The notes under the pieces are model-generated. The model searched no databases. It saw only the letters and a program-made list of their open reading frames with translations, and was not told the origin of the DNA. 64,000 nt of DNA from Thiopseudomonas denitrificans. Lineage in GTDB: Bacteria > Pseudomonadota > Gammaproteobacteria > Pseudomonadales > Pseudomonadaceae. The stretch is from assembly GCF_002866065.1 (NCBI RefSeq), contig NZ_LNJZ01000003.1, forward strand, positions 1 to 64,000, read 5' to 3'. This document shows, piece by piece, positions 40,389 through 48,295 of this stretch (positions are counted from its first letter, which is position 1; every line of letters begins with the position of its first letter). The position numbers were made by a program, and so were the translations under genes.

Positions 40389-40841
40389 CTAGCGCTGACG
40401 GGCAGCCGGCGGGTGCATCAGCTGGATGTGGATCCGGCTGCCGTCCGGCTCCAGGGTGAACAGGCATTCGCTGGCCGGTGGCCGGCCCCGTGCAGGCTTC
40501 GGGTTGCCCGACAGCCCGACCGGCTCCAGCGGCATGCCGCGCTTGCTCATGTCGAGCCACTGGTTGGCATTGCTGTCCTGGAACAATTGCAAGGCGTAGC
40601 GGCCCGGTTCCAGATCCTCGAACAGCAGAAGGTCCGAATCGGTACTGCCCAGCGCAACCGGCTTGCTCTTCCAGTCCGCTGCCGGGCCGGCATGCAGTGC
40701 GGCATAGATGGTTCCCGGCCCCTGGCGGTTGTCGATGTGGACTTCCAGGGTGGCGGCATTGGCCGAAAAAATGGAAAACAGGCAGCCAATCTGGCCTATA
40801 ATTCGGTCAATTTTGACTGGGCGGTTCCGGTTTGAACTCAT
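40389..40841 (-). CDS. DUF2141 domain protein
   Basis: 150 residues from the ATG at 40841. A hydrophobic N-terminal segment (about residues 14-30, ending Ser-Ala-Asn-Ala-Ala) acts as a signal sequence. The DUF2141 domain follows, with Gly-Thr-Ile-Tyr-Ala-Ala-Leu, Leu-Glu-Pro-Gly-Arg-Tyr-Ala-Leu and Asp-Ser-Asn-Ala-Asn-Gln-Trp-Leu-Asp. It is predicted to be periplasmic. Function is unknown. It is the only minus-strand gene inside the plus-strand block and faces darA head to head with just 18 bases between start codons. Confidence 0.8.
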   Translation of the reverse strand: MSSNRNRPVKIDRIIGQIGCLFSIFSANAATLEVHIDNRQGPGTIYAALHAGPAADWKSKPVALGSTDSDLLLFEDLEPGRYALQLFQDSNANQWLDMSKRGMPLEPVGLSGNPKPARGRPPASECLFTLEPDGSRIHIQLMHPPAARQR

Positions 40842-40859
40842 GGGCAGGGTAGGTCTGTA

Positions 40860-41777
40860 ATGCGGCGTGTGTTGGTGGTTCATTATTCCCAGAGCGGACA
40901 ACTGCGGCGGCTTGCCGACTCGGTTGCCGGACCCTTGCGGGATAGCGACAGCATACAGGTGGACCAGCTGCAAATACAGATGCAGCATCCGTTTCCGTTT
41001 CCCTGGCCGTTCTGGCGTTTCTTCCACATCTTTCCGGAAACCGTACGCATGCAACCGCAGCCGCTACAGCCATTGCAGGTGAATGCGGATGTGCGCTATG
41101 ACCTGGTGATTCTGGCCTATCAGGTGTGGTTCCTGTCGCCATCGTTGCCGATGACCAGTTTCCTGGCCACACCCGAAGCGGAAAAACTGCTGCGTGACAC
41201 TCCGGTGATGACACTGGTCGGCTGTCGCAACATGTGGCTGATGGCACAGGAAAAGATGAAGCTGCGCCTGCAGCAGCTGAATGCCCGGCTGATTGACCAT
41301 GTGGCCCTGACCGACCAGTGCGGCATGGCATTGAGCTTTCTGGCCACGCCGTTGTGGATGTTCACCGGCCAGCAGCAACCCTGCCGCTGGCTGCCCAGGG
41401 CCGGCATTGCCGAAGACGATATCCGTGCGGCCAGCCGCTTTGGCGAGGCACTGAAAAAACGGCTGGAGCATGATTCGACACCCTTGCAGGAGCCGGTATT
41501 GCGCGGTTTGCAGGCGGTACGGGTGGACGAGAAACTGATTGCCAGCGAGCGCATCGGCAACCGCAGCTTTCAGGTCTGGAGCCGGCTGCTGGCCCGGTTG
41601 GGACCGCAGGACAGCCGCCGGCGCAGCCTCGGCCTGGCGGTGTATATCCTGTTTCTGCTGTGCATGATCATCACCGTGGTACCGGTGGTGGCGGTACTGA
41701 AAAAACTGCTACAACCCCTGACCCGCAAGCACATCGCCCGACAAAAAGCCGCTTTTGCCGGCCCGTCCGGCGAATAA
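40860..41777 (+). CDS. darA: Dialkylresorcinol condensing enzyme DarA
   Basis: 305 residues. A flavodoxin-like start (Val-Leu-Val-Val-His-Tyr-Ser-Gln-Ser-Gly-Gln) is followed by the Pro-Phe-Pro-Phe-Pro-Trp-Pro-Phe-Trp-Arg-Phe and Cys-Arg-Asn-Met-Trp segments of the DarA family. One hydrophobic helix near the C-terminus (about 260-285) suggests membrane association. DarA condenses with DarB two acyl units, with cyclisation, to a 2,5-dialkyl-cyclohexanedione that is aromatised to dialkylresorcinol. It is the first gene of the plus-strand dar block. Confidence 0.9.
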   Translation: MRRVLVVHYSQSGQLRRLADSVAGPLRDSDSIQVDQLQIQMQHPFPFPWPFWRFFHIFPETVRMQPQPLQPLQVNADVRYDLVILAYQVWFLSPSLPMTSFLATPEAEKLLRDTPVMTLVGCRNMWLMAQEKMKLRLQQLNARLIDHVALTDQCGMALSFLATPLWMFTGQQQPCRWLPRAGIAEDDIRAASRFGEALKKRLEHDSTPLQEPVLRGLQAVRVDEKLIASERIGNRSFQVWSRLLARLGPQDSRRRSLGLAVYILFLLCMIITVVPVVAVLKKLLQPLTRKHIARQKAAFAGPSGE

Positions 41778-41799
41778 AACACACTACAATGGATTTGCC

Positions 41800-42951
41800 G
41801 TGATACAGCCCGTTTACATCAACAGAATCAGTGCCTGCCTGCCCCACGAACCGGTCAGCAACGACCAGATGGAGCAGCGACTGGGCCAGGTCGGTGCACG
41901 ACCGTCGCGGGCACGCAAGCTGGTGCTGCGCAGCAATGGCATTCGCAGCCGCCACTACGCCATTGACCCGGCCACCCTCGAACCGACCTACAGCAACGCC
42001 CAGCTCAGTGCCCGGGCCATCCGTGGCCTGTGCGATGCGGCGGCACCGCTGTCCGGCATCGACTGCCTGGTGGCCAGCAGCTCACAGCCGGACCAGGTGA
42101 TGCCCAATCACGCGGTCATGGTGCATGGCGAACTGGGTAATCCGCCCTGCGAAGTGGTTTCGACATCCGGGATCTGCCTGTGCGGCATGACCGCCCTGAA
42201 ATATGCCTGGATGAGTGTCGCAACAGGACAGAGCAATGATGCGGTCGCCTGCGGCTCGGAAGTCGCCTCCAATCTGATGCGCGCCGGGAACTTCACCAAT
42301 GAATGCGAGCAGCGGGCCGAAGCGCTGGGCAAGCAGCCGGAGCTGGCCTTTGAAAAAGACTTTCTGCGCTGGATGCTGTCCGACGGTGCCGGCGCAGTAC
42401 GCCTGTCGGCCAGTCCCAACAGCGACGGCATCAGCCTGCGCATCGACTGGCTGGATATTCTATCGTTTGCCGATCGCTTGCCGGCCTGCATGTATGCCGG
42501 TGCCGATTATGAAGGCGACACCCTGACCGGCTGGAGTCGCTTCACACCAGCCGAGCGCGATGCCCGTTCGGTGCTGGCGGTCAAGCAGGACGTCAAGCTG
42601 CTCAACGACAACATTGTCAAATACACCGTGGTCGAGGCGCTCAAGCGCATTCTGGCCAAACGCCCGCTTCAGGCCGCTGCCATCGACCACTTCCTGCCGC
42701 ACTATTCGTCCGAGTTTTTCCGCGACCGCCTGAGCGACGGCCTGCGCGAAGTGGGGCTGGATATCCCGCAGGAACGCTGGTTCACCAACCTGACCACCAA
42801 GGGCAACACCGGCTCGGCCTCGATCTTTATCATTCTGGACGAGCTGTTCCATTCGGGCCGGCTCAAGGCCGGTGAAACCTTGTTGTGCTATGTGCCGGAA
42901 AGTGGCCGCTTCTCCAGCGCCTTCATGCACCTGACCGTGGTAGCGCCATGA
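41800..42951 (+). CDS. darB: Ketoacyl-ACP synthase III family protein DarB
   Basis: 383 residues from a GTG at 41800 with GGAT upstream; the frame extends 15 codons into the end of darA, which is unlikely to be translated. KAS III fold: the active Cys is Cys126 or Cys128 in Ser-Gly-Ile-Cys-Leu-Cys-Gly-Met, His is in Asp-His-Phe-Leu-Pro-His-Tyr, and Asn in Lys-Gly-Asn-Thr-Gly-Ser-Ala-Ser. Together with DarA it makes the dialkylresorcinol core. It overlaps the next gene by ATGA. Confidence 0.9.
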   Translation: MIQPVYINRISACLPHEPVSNDQMEQRLGQVGARPSRARKLVLRSNGIRSRHYAIDPATLEPTYSNAQLSARAIRGLCDAAAPLSGIDCLVASSSQPDQVMPNHAVMVHGELGNPPCEVVSTSGICLCGMTALKYAWMSVATGQSNDAVACGSEVASNLMRAGNFTNECEQRAEALGKQPELAFEKDFLRWMLSDGAGAVRLSASPNSDGISLRIDWLDILSFADRLPACMYAGADYEGDTLTGWSRFTPAERDARSVLAVKQDVKLLNDNIVKYTVVEALKRILAKRPLQAAAIDHFLPHYSSEFFRDRLSDGLREVGLDIPQERWFTNLTTKGNTGSASIFIILDELFHSGRLKAGETLLCYVPESGRFSSAFMHLTVVAP

Positions 42952-43367
42952 AACTCGACGAAGTACCCCAGGACGCCGACGGTTCCAAATACGGCGGCCA
43001 CCAGAAACTGCTGTATGCGGTGGACGATAAGGGCGAATACCACGAAGCGCAAAGCGCCGGCTGGGAAGCGGAAAACTACGCCACTGATTTGGCCCTGCAG
43101 GAGCTGGAACAACAGGCGCAACAGGCTCGCGCCGACTGGCAGGCCGGAGCCACGTCCGTGTTGCCATACCTGATGTATCGCTACCGCATGGACGAGCTGG
43201 CACTGGCACAGTGCACCGGCCTGTGGCGCTGGCGCATCCGCCGACATTTCCGGCCCGCTGTATTTGCCGCGCTGCCACAGAAAATCCTGCTCCGCTATGC
43301 GCAGGCGTTTTCGTTGCCGCTGGAGCAGCTCACCGCCTGCCAACAGGGGTATCGGGATGACCTTTAA
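42948..43367 (+). CDS. Small protein with HTH-like C-terminus in the dar block
   Basis: 139 residues, ATGA overlap with darB. The N-terminal half is acidic and Gln-rich (Tyr-Gly-Gly-His-Gln-Lys-Leu-Leu-Tyr-Ala-Val-Asp; Glu-Gln-Gln-Ala-Gln-Gln-Ala). The C-terminal half (about residues 70-135) resembles a helix-turn-helix unit: Leu-Ala-Gln-Cys-Thr-Gly-Leu-Trp-Arg-Trp-Arg-Ile-Arg-Arg-His-Phe, then Leu-Leu-Arg-Tyr-Ala-Gln-Ala-Phe. I do not know the family function. It could regulate, or be a structural partner of the acyltransferase that follows. Confidence 0.65.
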   Translation: MKLDEVPQDADGSKYGGHQKLLYAVDDKGEYHEAQSAGWEAENYATDLALQELEQQAQQARADWQAGATSVLPYLMYRYRMDELALAQCTGLWRWRIRRHFRPAVFAALPQKILLRYAQAFSLPLEQLTACQQGYRDDL

Positions 43368-44349
43368 TCACCAGCAAAGCGCCCACTGCGAAACCGGCGT
43401 GATGTCCAGCCTGCTGACCCATGCCGGCTTGCCCATGAGCGAGCCGATGGCCTTTGGCCTGGCCTCGGGACTGGCCTTTGCCTACCTGCCGCTGGTCAAG
43501 CTGGGCGGCATGCCGCTGATCGCCTACCGCATGCCGCCCAAACACATCATCAAGACCCTGAGCAAGCGCCTGGGGTGTCGCCTGCATGTGCAGACCTTCG
43601 GCAATGAAGCGCAGGGCCGTGCCGCGCTAGACCGCGCGCTGGATGAAGGCCGGCTGGTCGGCATGCAAAGCTCGGTGTTCTGGCTGCCCTACTTTCCGCC
43701 GGAAATGCGTTTTCACTTCAATGCCCACAACCTGTTGGCCTATGGCCGCGAGGGCGACGAGTACCTGCTCAGCGATCCGGTGTTTGAACAGCCGGTACGC
43801 TGCGCGGCTGACGACTTGCAGCGCGCGCGCTTTGCCAAAGGGGCGCTGGCACCTAAAGGGCTGCTGTACTGGCTGGACGATGTGCCACAGGAACAGGACT
43901 GGCCGGCGCTGGTACGCAAAAGCATTCTGGGTACCACCCGTATTCTCGACGGCCTGCCGCTGCCCTGGATTGGCGTGCGCGGCATCCGTCATTTGGCCGG
44001 CAAGATCGGCAAGCTGGATGCACAGGGGCACAAATACAACCGCCTGTACCTCACCCATATCGTGCGCATGCAGGAAGAAATCGGCACCGGCGGTGCCGGC
44101 TTCCGCTTCATGTATGCCAGCTTCCTGCAAGAGGCCGGCCGCCTGATCGGCGATGAACGTCTGTGTGAACTGTCCACCCGGCTTACTGCCACCGGCGATC
44201 AGTGGCGACAGTTTGCCTCGCTGTGCGTACAACATGGCCGCAGCAAACAGAACCCGCCGCCCTTGTCACAGCTCAGTGACAGCCTGTTGCAGATTGCTGA
44301 CAGCGAGCAGCAGCTGGTAGCGGGGTTGAAGGGGTGGCTGAAGGACTAG
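43357..44349 (+). CDS. BtrH N-terminal domain acyltransferase-like protein
   Basis: 330 residues from the ATG at 43357. The BtrH-type N-terminus has a candidate catalytic Cys in His-Cys-Glu-Thr-Gly-Val-Met-Ser-Ser-Leu-Leu, a His in Phe-Asn-Ala-His-Asn-Leu-Leu-Ala-Tyr-Gly and an Asp in Leu-Leu-Ser-Asp-Pro-Val-Phe, giving a Cys-His-Asp arrangement as in cysteine peptidase-like acyltransferases. BtrH in butirosin synthesis moves an acyl group from an ACP to an acceptor. By analogy this protein could ester-link the ACP-bound polyene to the resorcinol. It converges with the next gene at a shared CTAG. Confidence 0.82.
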   Translation: MTFNHQQSAHCETGVMSSLLTHAGLPMSEPMAFGLASGLAFAYLPLVKLGGMPLIAYRMPPKHIIKTLSKRLGCRLHVQTFGNEAQGRAALDRALDEGRLVGMQSSVFWLPYFPPEMRFHFNAHNLLAYGREGDEYLLSDPVFEQPVRCAADDLQRARFAKGALAPKGLLYWLDDVPQEQDWPALVRKSILGTTRILDGLPLPWIGVRGIRHLAGKIGKLDAQGHKYNRLYLTHIVRMQEEIGTGGAGFRFMYASFLQEAGRLIGDERLCELSTRLTATGDQWRQFASLCVQHGRSKQNPPPLSQLSDSLLQIADSEQQLVAGLKGWLKD

Positions 44350-44891
44350 GCCGGCTGGCCGGGCTGCAAGTTTGTCCAGTCCAGTATCCTGCACCCCGCC
44401 CCTCCCGTTACCAGCAATACCTCCAGCGTGGCATTGCCGGCGGGGTCTTCCTGACAATTGATCAGCAGTGCCTGACGGATGAGCCCGGCGGCGAGATCGC
44501 TGTGCGCCAGTTGCAGCAGCTGCGGCCAGATGTGCGCATGGGAGCCGAGGCACAGGTTGGGGCCTTCGAGCTCCAGCAGCTGGGCCAGATAAAAGCCGGC
44601 GGCGTTGCTGACGCTGTTGACGAATTCAAAGGGCTTGGGCTGTAGCTGGCTGATGCATACGCTGTTGAGCAGGCTGCCCATGGTGTCGCGTGATGGATAG
44701 TGGCTGGCCAGATAGATTCCGCAGCGGGTCTGCAGCTGTGGCTTGAGCGGAGCGGCAGCGAGCAGGCATTGCCAGGTCAGACGGTCCACGCGGCGCGGCA
44801 GGCGGTGCAGATGCTGTGCCAGCTGTTGCTTGAGGCTTTTGTTGTCCTGGCTGGCCGGAATCTCCAGCTGGTGGTGTGCCAGTATCTTCAT
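44346..44891 (-). CDS. Partial-type beta-ketoacyl synthase-like protein (no active cysteine)
   Basis: 181 residues from the ATG at 44891, overlapping the next synthase by four bases. It is like the N-terminal ketosynthase-like (Ketoacyl-synt_2) chain-length-factor class: Asp-Thr-Met-Gly-Ser-Leu-Leu-Asn-Ser, Asn-Ser-Val-Ser-Asn-Ala-Ala-Gly-Phe-Tyr-Leu-Ala-Gln. No Cys-Ser/Thr-Ser nucleophile motif is seen. It probably pairs with the ketosynthase encoded at 44888-45994, as a second KS/CLF couple of the cluster. Confidence 0.72.
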   Translation of the reverse strand: MKILAHHQLEIPASQDNKSLKQQLAQHLHRLPRRVDRLTWQCLLAAAPLKPQLQTRCGIYLASHYPSRDTMGSLLNSVCISQLQPKPFEFVNSVSNAAGFYLAQLLELEGPNLCLGSHAHIWPQLLQLAHSDLAAGLIRQALLINCQEDPAGNATLEVLLVTGGAGCRILDWTNLQPGQPA

Positions 44892-45994
44892 GGCTGTTCC
44901 TTGCGGGCGTGGCTTTCCAGAACCAGGCAGGCGTTGTTGCCGCCAAAGCCGAAGAAGTTGGCCAGAATGCGGGTGCGTGCCGGTGTCCAGCGACGCCGGG
45001 TGGCCAGTGGCAGCAGTAACTGGCGGTTGTCGGTGGTATGGACGGGTAACTGTCCCTGCTCCAGGCAGGCGTTGAGCAACAGGGTTTCGGTCAGTCCGCA
45101 AGCTCCGAGGTTGTGTCCCAGCCAGGGTTTCAGGACGCACAGGGCGGGCGGGCCGGGCTGTTGCAGCCAGTGTTGGCTGCCGGCCGCTTCGGCATCGTCA
45201 TTGGCACGGGTGGCGGTGCCATGCAGTTTGATCAGCTCGATGTCGCCGCTTGTAAGTCCGGCATTGGCCAGTGCCTGCCGGCTGACGTGCAGGATATGGC
45301 TGCCGTCTTCGCGGGTGCCGGTGACGCTGCTGGTGTCGCAGGCGCTGTAGCCGCCGAGCAGGCGGCAGTGGCTGTTGCCCTGCCGGTTGCTGAGCAGCAC
45401 GGCAGCACTGGCATCGCCCAGAATGAGTCCGTCGCGCTCTGGGTGAAAAGGCTGATAACGGCCACTTTCATTGGTCAGCTCCAGGGCGGCAAAGCCCTGT
45501 TGAATCAGCTGGCTGGCCGGTTCAAAGGCCAGCACCACCACACCCTGGTACTGCGGCAGCAGCCGTGCGCCGTAGATCAGCGCGTTGGCGGCGCTGCTGC
45601 AGGCGGTGTTCAGGGTCAAACTGGCAGCAAAGCCGTAGTCGTGCTGCAGGGCGCTGGCGATGCTATGCAGCGGCGTTGAGTATTCCGCCTTGAAGTGGCC
45701 GCGCTCGCAGGTCAGCTGTTCAAAACCGGTGATGTCCAGGCCGGAACTGGCTACGATCAACAGGTGACCGGCTAGGCTGCCGGTTGCCTGGCGGATGGGC
45801 TCGAGCATGGCGTGTAGCCGCTGCTCCAGCGTCAGTTGCGGGCGGGCGCTCAGGCAAGGCAGCCGCTGGTCGCGCTCATGCACGGTAAAGGTATCCGGCT
45901 GTGGCAACTGGCCGGCAATCACCCGCTGTGCGGCGCTGGCCAGATCCTCGCCCAGACAGCTGTGCAGTTGCGGGTGGTGTAGCCAGACGCTCAT
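44888..45994 (-). CDS. Beta-ketoacyl-ACP synthase (second PKS block)
   Basis: 368 residues. The catalytic Cys132 is in Asn-Thr-Ala-Cys-Ser-Ser-Ala, His in Leu-His-Gly-Thr-Ala-Thr-Arg-Ala-Asn-Asp and His in Leu-Gly-His-Asn-Leu-Gly-Ala-Cys-Gly. It ends Phe-Phe-Gly-Phe-Gly-Gly-Asn-Asn-Ala. It is a full synthase, somewhat shorter than KAS I/II. In the minus-strand block it may build the acyl chains for the dialkylresorcinol or finish the polyene. Confidence 0.9.
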   Translation of the reverse strand: MSVWLHHPQLHSCLGEDLASAAQRVIAGQLPQPDTFTVHERDQRLPCLSARPQLTLEQRLHAMLEPIRQATGSLAGHLLIVASSGLDITGFEQLTCERGHFKAEYSTPLHSIASALQHDYGFAASLTLNTACSSAANALIYGARLLPQYQGVVVLAFEPASQLIQQGFAALELTNESGRYQPFHPERDGLILGDASAAVLLSNRQGNSHCRLLGGYSACDTSSVTGTREDGSHILHVSRQALANAGLTSGDIELIKLHGTATRANDDAEAAGSQHWLQQPGPPALCVLKPWLGHNLGACGLTETLLLNACLEQGQLPVHTTDNRQLLLPLATRRRWTPARTRILANFFGFGGNNACLVLESHARKEQP

Positions 45995-46257
45995 GGGTGC
46001 TGGCGGATGTAGGCGGCGATGCTGTCAACGCTGGCCAGAATGCGGCGGCCGTCCTTGGCACCTTCGATACGCACGCCGTAGCGTTGCTGCAGTGCCAGCG
46101 AGACCTGCAGGGCATCCAGACTGTCCATGCCGATGCGGCTGTCGCCGCCAAACAGCGGCTCGGCGTCCTGCACGTCCTGCCAGTCGAAATCGTCTTCCTT
46201 GTCGCATTCGTTGATGATCAGCTGCTTGATCTGCTGTTTCAGTTGTGTGTCGTCCAT
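45991..46257 (-). CDS. Acyl carrier protein (second PKS block)
   Basis: 88 residues from the ATG at 46257. Ser46 in Ile-Gly-Met-Asp-Ser-Leu-Asp-Ala-Leu-Gln is the phosphopantetheine site; the protein is acidic. Its start overlaps the ABC permease stop region by 19 bases and its stop overlaps the synthase start, so it is translated in the same operon. It is the third ACP of the cluster. Confidence 0.92.
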   Translation of the reverse strand: MDDTQLKQQIKQLIINECDKEDDFDWQDVQDAEPLFGGDSRIGMDSLDALQVSLALQQRYGVRIEGAKDGRRILASVDSIAAYIRQHP

Positions 46258-47423
46258 AGGGTGTTTTTTAACCTGTGATGTAAAAGGAGCGTACCGGTCA
46301 GGGCGCAGGCGGCGGCAAACAGTAGCAGGGCCAGGCAACCGGGCAGGATGTCAGTGCTGTTGCCCTGCCCGACCAACAGGGTGAGGAAAGCGTCCAGCGA
46401 CCAGCTCATGGGTGACAGACTGGCCAGTTGCTGCATGGCAGGCGGCATCATGCTTTTGGGCACCATGATGCCGCCAATGGCCGCCAGAATCAGGTTGCTG
46501 CCGGCACTGAGTAGTAGCGCCTGTTCGCTGTTGCGGGCCAGCGCCGATACCAGCAGGCCGAAGCTACAGCTGGCCAGGGTGATGCTCAGGGCCAGCAGCA
46601 GGTAGGCCGCCGGGGTGCCGTGCAGTTCAAGGGCCGGCAAGCCCAGCCAGGGTAATGCAAACAGGCCCAGCGCCAGCAGGCAGACAAACTGCAGCAGGTT
46701 GATCAGGGCGTAGGGCAGCAGTTTGCCGGCCAGTAGCAGCACGGGCGGGATACGCATGACCCGCATGCGCAGCAGCACGCCGGACTGGAACTCCTGCTGC
46801 AGGCGGCTGGACATGGGCAGCACGATGAAGAACATGCCGAAAATCAGCCAGGCCGGCACGCTGAGCTGGCCGGCATTGGCGCTGGCGGCCAGCGAGCCGC
46901 TGCTGAGGATCTGGTATTCGGGCAGGCGGCTTTCGGTTTGCTGCTGTACTTGTTGCAGCTGCTGTTCCAGTGGCAGGCTGTCGTCCAGCAGCTCGCTGTC
47001 GATCAGAAAAGCGGCCATGCGTGTTTGCGCCAGCGCCAGGGTGACGGCGGTGCGGATGTGGGTGCGTTGCAGGCTGTCGCTGGCGGCGGCAAAGGCCAGT
47101 TCCGGTCCGGTGTGCGGGCTGTCGAGCAGGCGTTCGGAGAAGTCGGCGGCCAGTACAATACGGACATCAGGGGTACGGGCGTTTTGCAGTGAACTGCCGG
47201 ATAGCTGGCCTGCGAGTGCGGCAAGAAAAAACCGGCTGTCGGCGCTGTCCTGTGGCACTTCTACCTGCAGGGCAGGTGGCGGCAGGTCGGTACGCAGGAT
47301 GCCGGACATGGCAAAAGCCATGATCAGCAGAAACAGCGCAGGCATGACAAACAGCACGCCGATGGCATGGGCATCGCGCCAGGCCAGCCGCCATTCGGTG
47401 AGGACCAGTGCCGACAGCCTCAT
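46239..47423 (-). CDS. ABC-2 type transporter permease
   Basis: 394 residues. One N-terminal helix (about 20-42) is followed by a large periplasmic loop to about residue 190 and five C-terminal helices, the standard ABC-2 exporter layout. It pairs with the ATPase at 47420-48295 (ATGA overlap). Placement among PKS genes suggests export of the pigment or one of its parts. Confidence 0.9.
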   Translation of the reverse strand: MRLSALVLTEWRLAWRDAHAIGVLFVMPALFLLIMAFAMSGILRTDLPPPALQVEVPQDSADSRFFLAALAGQLSGSSLQNARTPDVRIVLAADFSERLLDSPHTGPELAFAAASDSLQRTHIRTAVTLALAQTRMAAFLIDSELLDDSLPLEQQLQQVQQQTESRLPEYQILSSGSLAASANAGQLSVPAWLIFGMFFIVLPMSSRLQQEFQSGVLLRMRVMRIPPVLLLAGKLLPYALINLLQFVCLLALGLFALPWLGLPALELHGTPAAYLLLALSITLASCSFGLLVSALARNSEQALLLSAGSNLILAAIGGIMVPKSMMPPAMQQLASLSPMSWSLDAFLTLLVGQGNSTDILPGCLALLLFAAACALTGTLLLHHRLKNTLWTTHN

Positions 47424-48295
47424 AGCTGGCCTCCGCTACTGTGCAGGTAGAGTTGTTCCAGACTGGCCGGGCCGTAGTCCAGCTGCACCGGTGCAGGCTG
47501 GCTGGCGAGCAGCTGTAGCAGTTCCTGTAGCTGTTGCGGATCGGACAGTTCCAGTTTCAGTTGATTGCCCTGCTGGCTGCAGGACCAGTGCCGGTCGTGG
47601 CACAGTTGCACCAGGGCCTGAGGGATGGTATCGGCCCAGCGGGCGCTAAATTGTTGTGCGGGCTGTTCTTGCAGCCTTTGGTCCAGCAGCAGACGGCCTT
47701 CGGACAGCAGCAGCACACGATCGGCCAGTTGTTCGATTTCAGGCAGGTAGTGGCTGGTGTAGATTACCGCCTTGCCATTGTCGGCCAGACTGCGCACTGC
47801 CTGCAGCATGCGCTGGCGGTTGGCGCTGTCCACGCCGACGGTGGCTTCGTCGAGCAGGTACAGCTGTGCCGGTTGCAGCAGGCCGAGGGCAAAGTTGAGA
47901 CGTCGTTGCTGGCCGCCGGACAGCTGTGCGGCGGTGCGTTTGAGCAGTGACTCCAGCTGGGCAGCGTCTATGGCCTGCTCCAGCTGGTGCTGGCGCTCGC
48001 TGCCGCGCAGCCGGTACAGGTCGGCAAACAGTTGCAGGTTTTCACTGACCCGCAGGCGGGCGTGAAAGGCCAGTGATTGCGGCACCAGGCCAATGGCGTT
48101 GTGCCCCTGCCAGCGCAGGCTGCCCTGCTGTGGCTGGATCAGCCCTGCGATCAGTGACAGCAGGGTGGTCTTGCCGGCACCGTTGCTGCCCAGCAGGCCG
48201 ATGCATTCGCCGGGCTGTATGTGCAGGCTGATGTCCTGCAGCGCCGGTGCCGGACTGCCAGGATAACGGTAGCCCAGTTGTTGCAGATCAAGCAT
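47420..48295 (-). CDS. ABC transporter ATP-binding protein
   Basis: 291 residues from the ATG at 48295. Walker A Gly-Ser-Asn-Gly-Ala-Gly-Lys-Thr-Thr, the signature Leu-Ser-Gly-Gly-Gln-Gln-Arg-Arg, Walker B Leu-Tyr-Leu-Leu-Asp-Glu-Ala and the switch His in Thr-Ser-His-Tyr are all present. The DrrA/CcmA-type subclass is likely. It energises the ABC-2 permease. Confidence 0.93.
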   Translation of the reverse strand: MLDLQQLGYRYPGSPAPALQDISLHIQPGECIGLLGSNGAGKTTLLSLIAGLIQPQQGSLRWQGHNAIGLVPQSLAFHARLRVSENLQLFADLYRLRGSERQHQLEQAIDAAQLESLLKRTAAQLSGGQQRRLNFALGLLQPAQLYLLDEATVGVDSANRQRMLQAVRSLADNGKAVIYTSHYLPEIEQLADRVLLLSEGRLLLDQRLQEQPAQQFSARWADTIPQALVQLCHDRHWSCSQQGNQLKLELSDPQQLQELLQLLASQPAPVQLDYGPASLEQLYLHSSGGQL

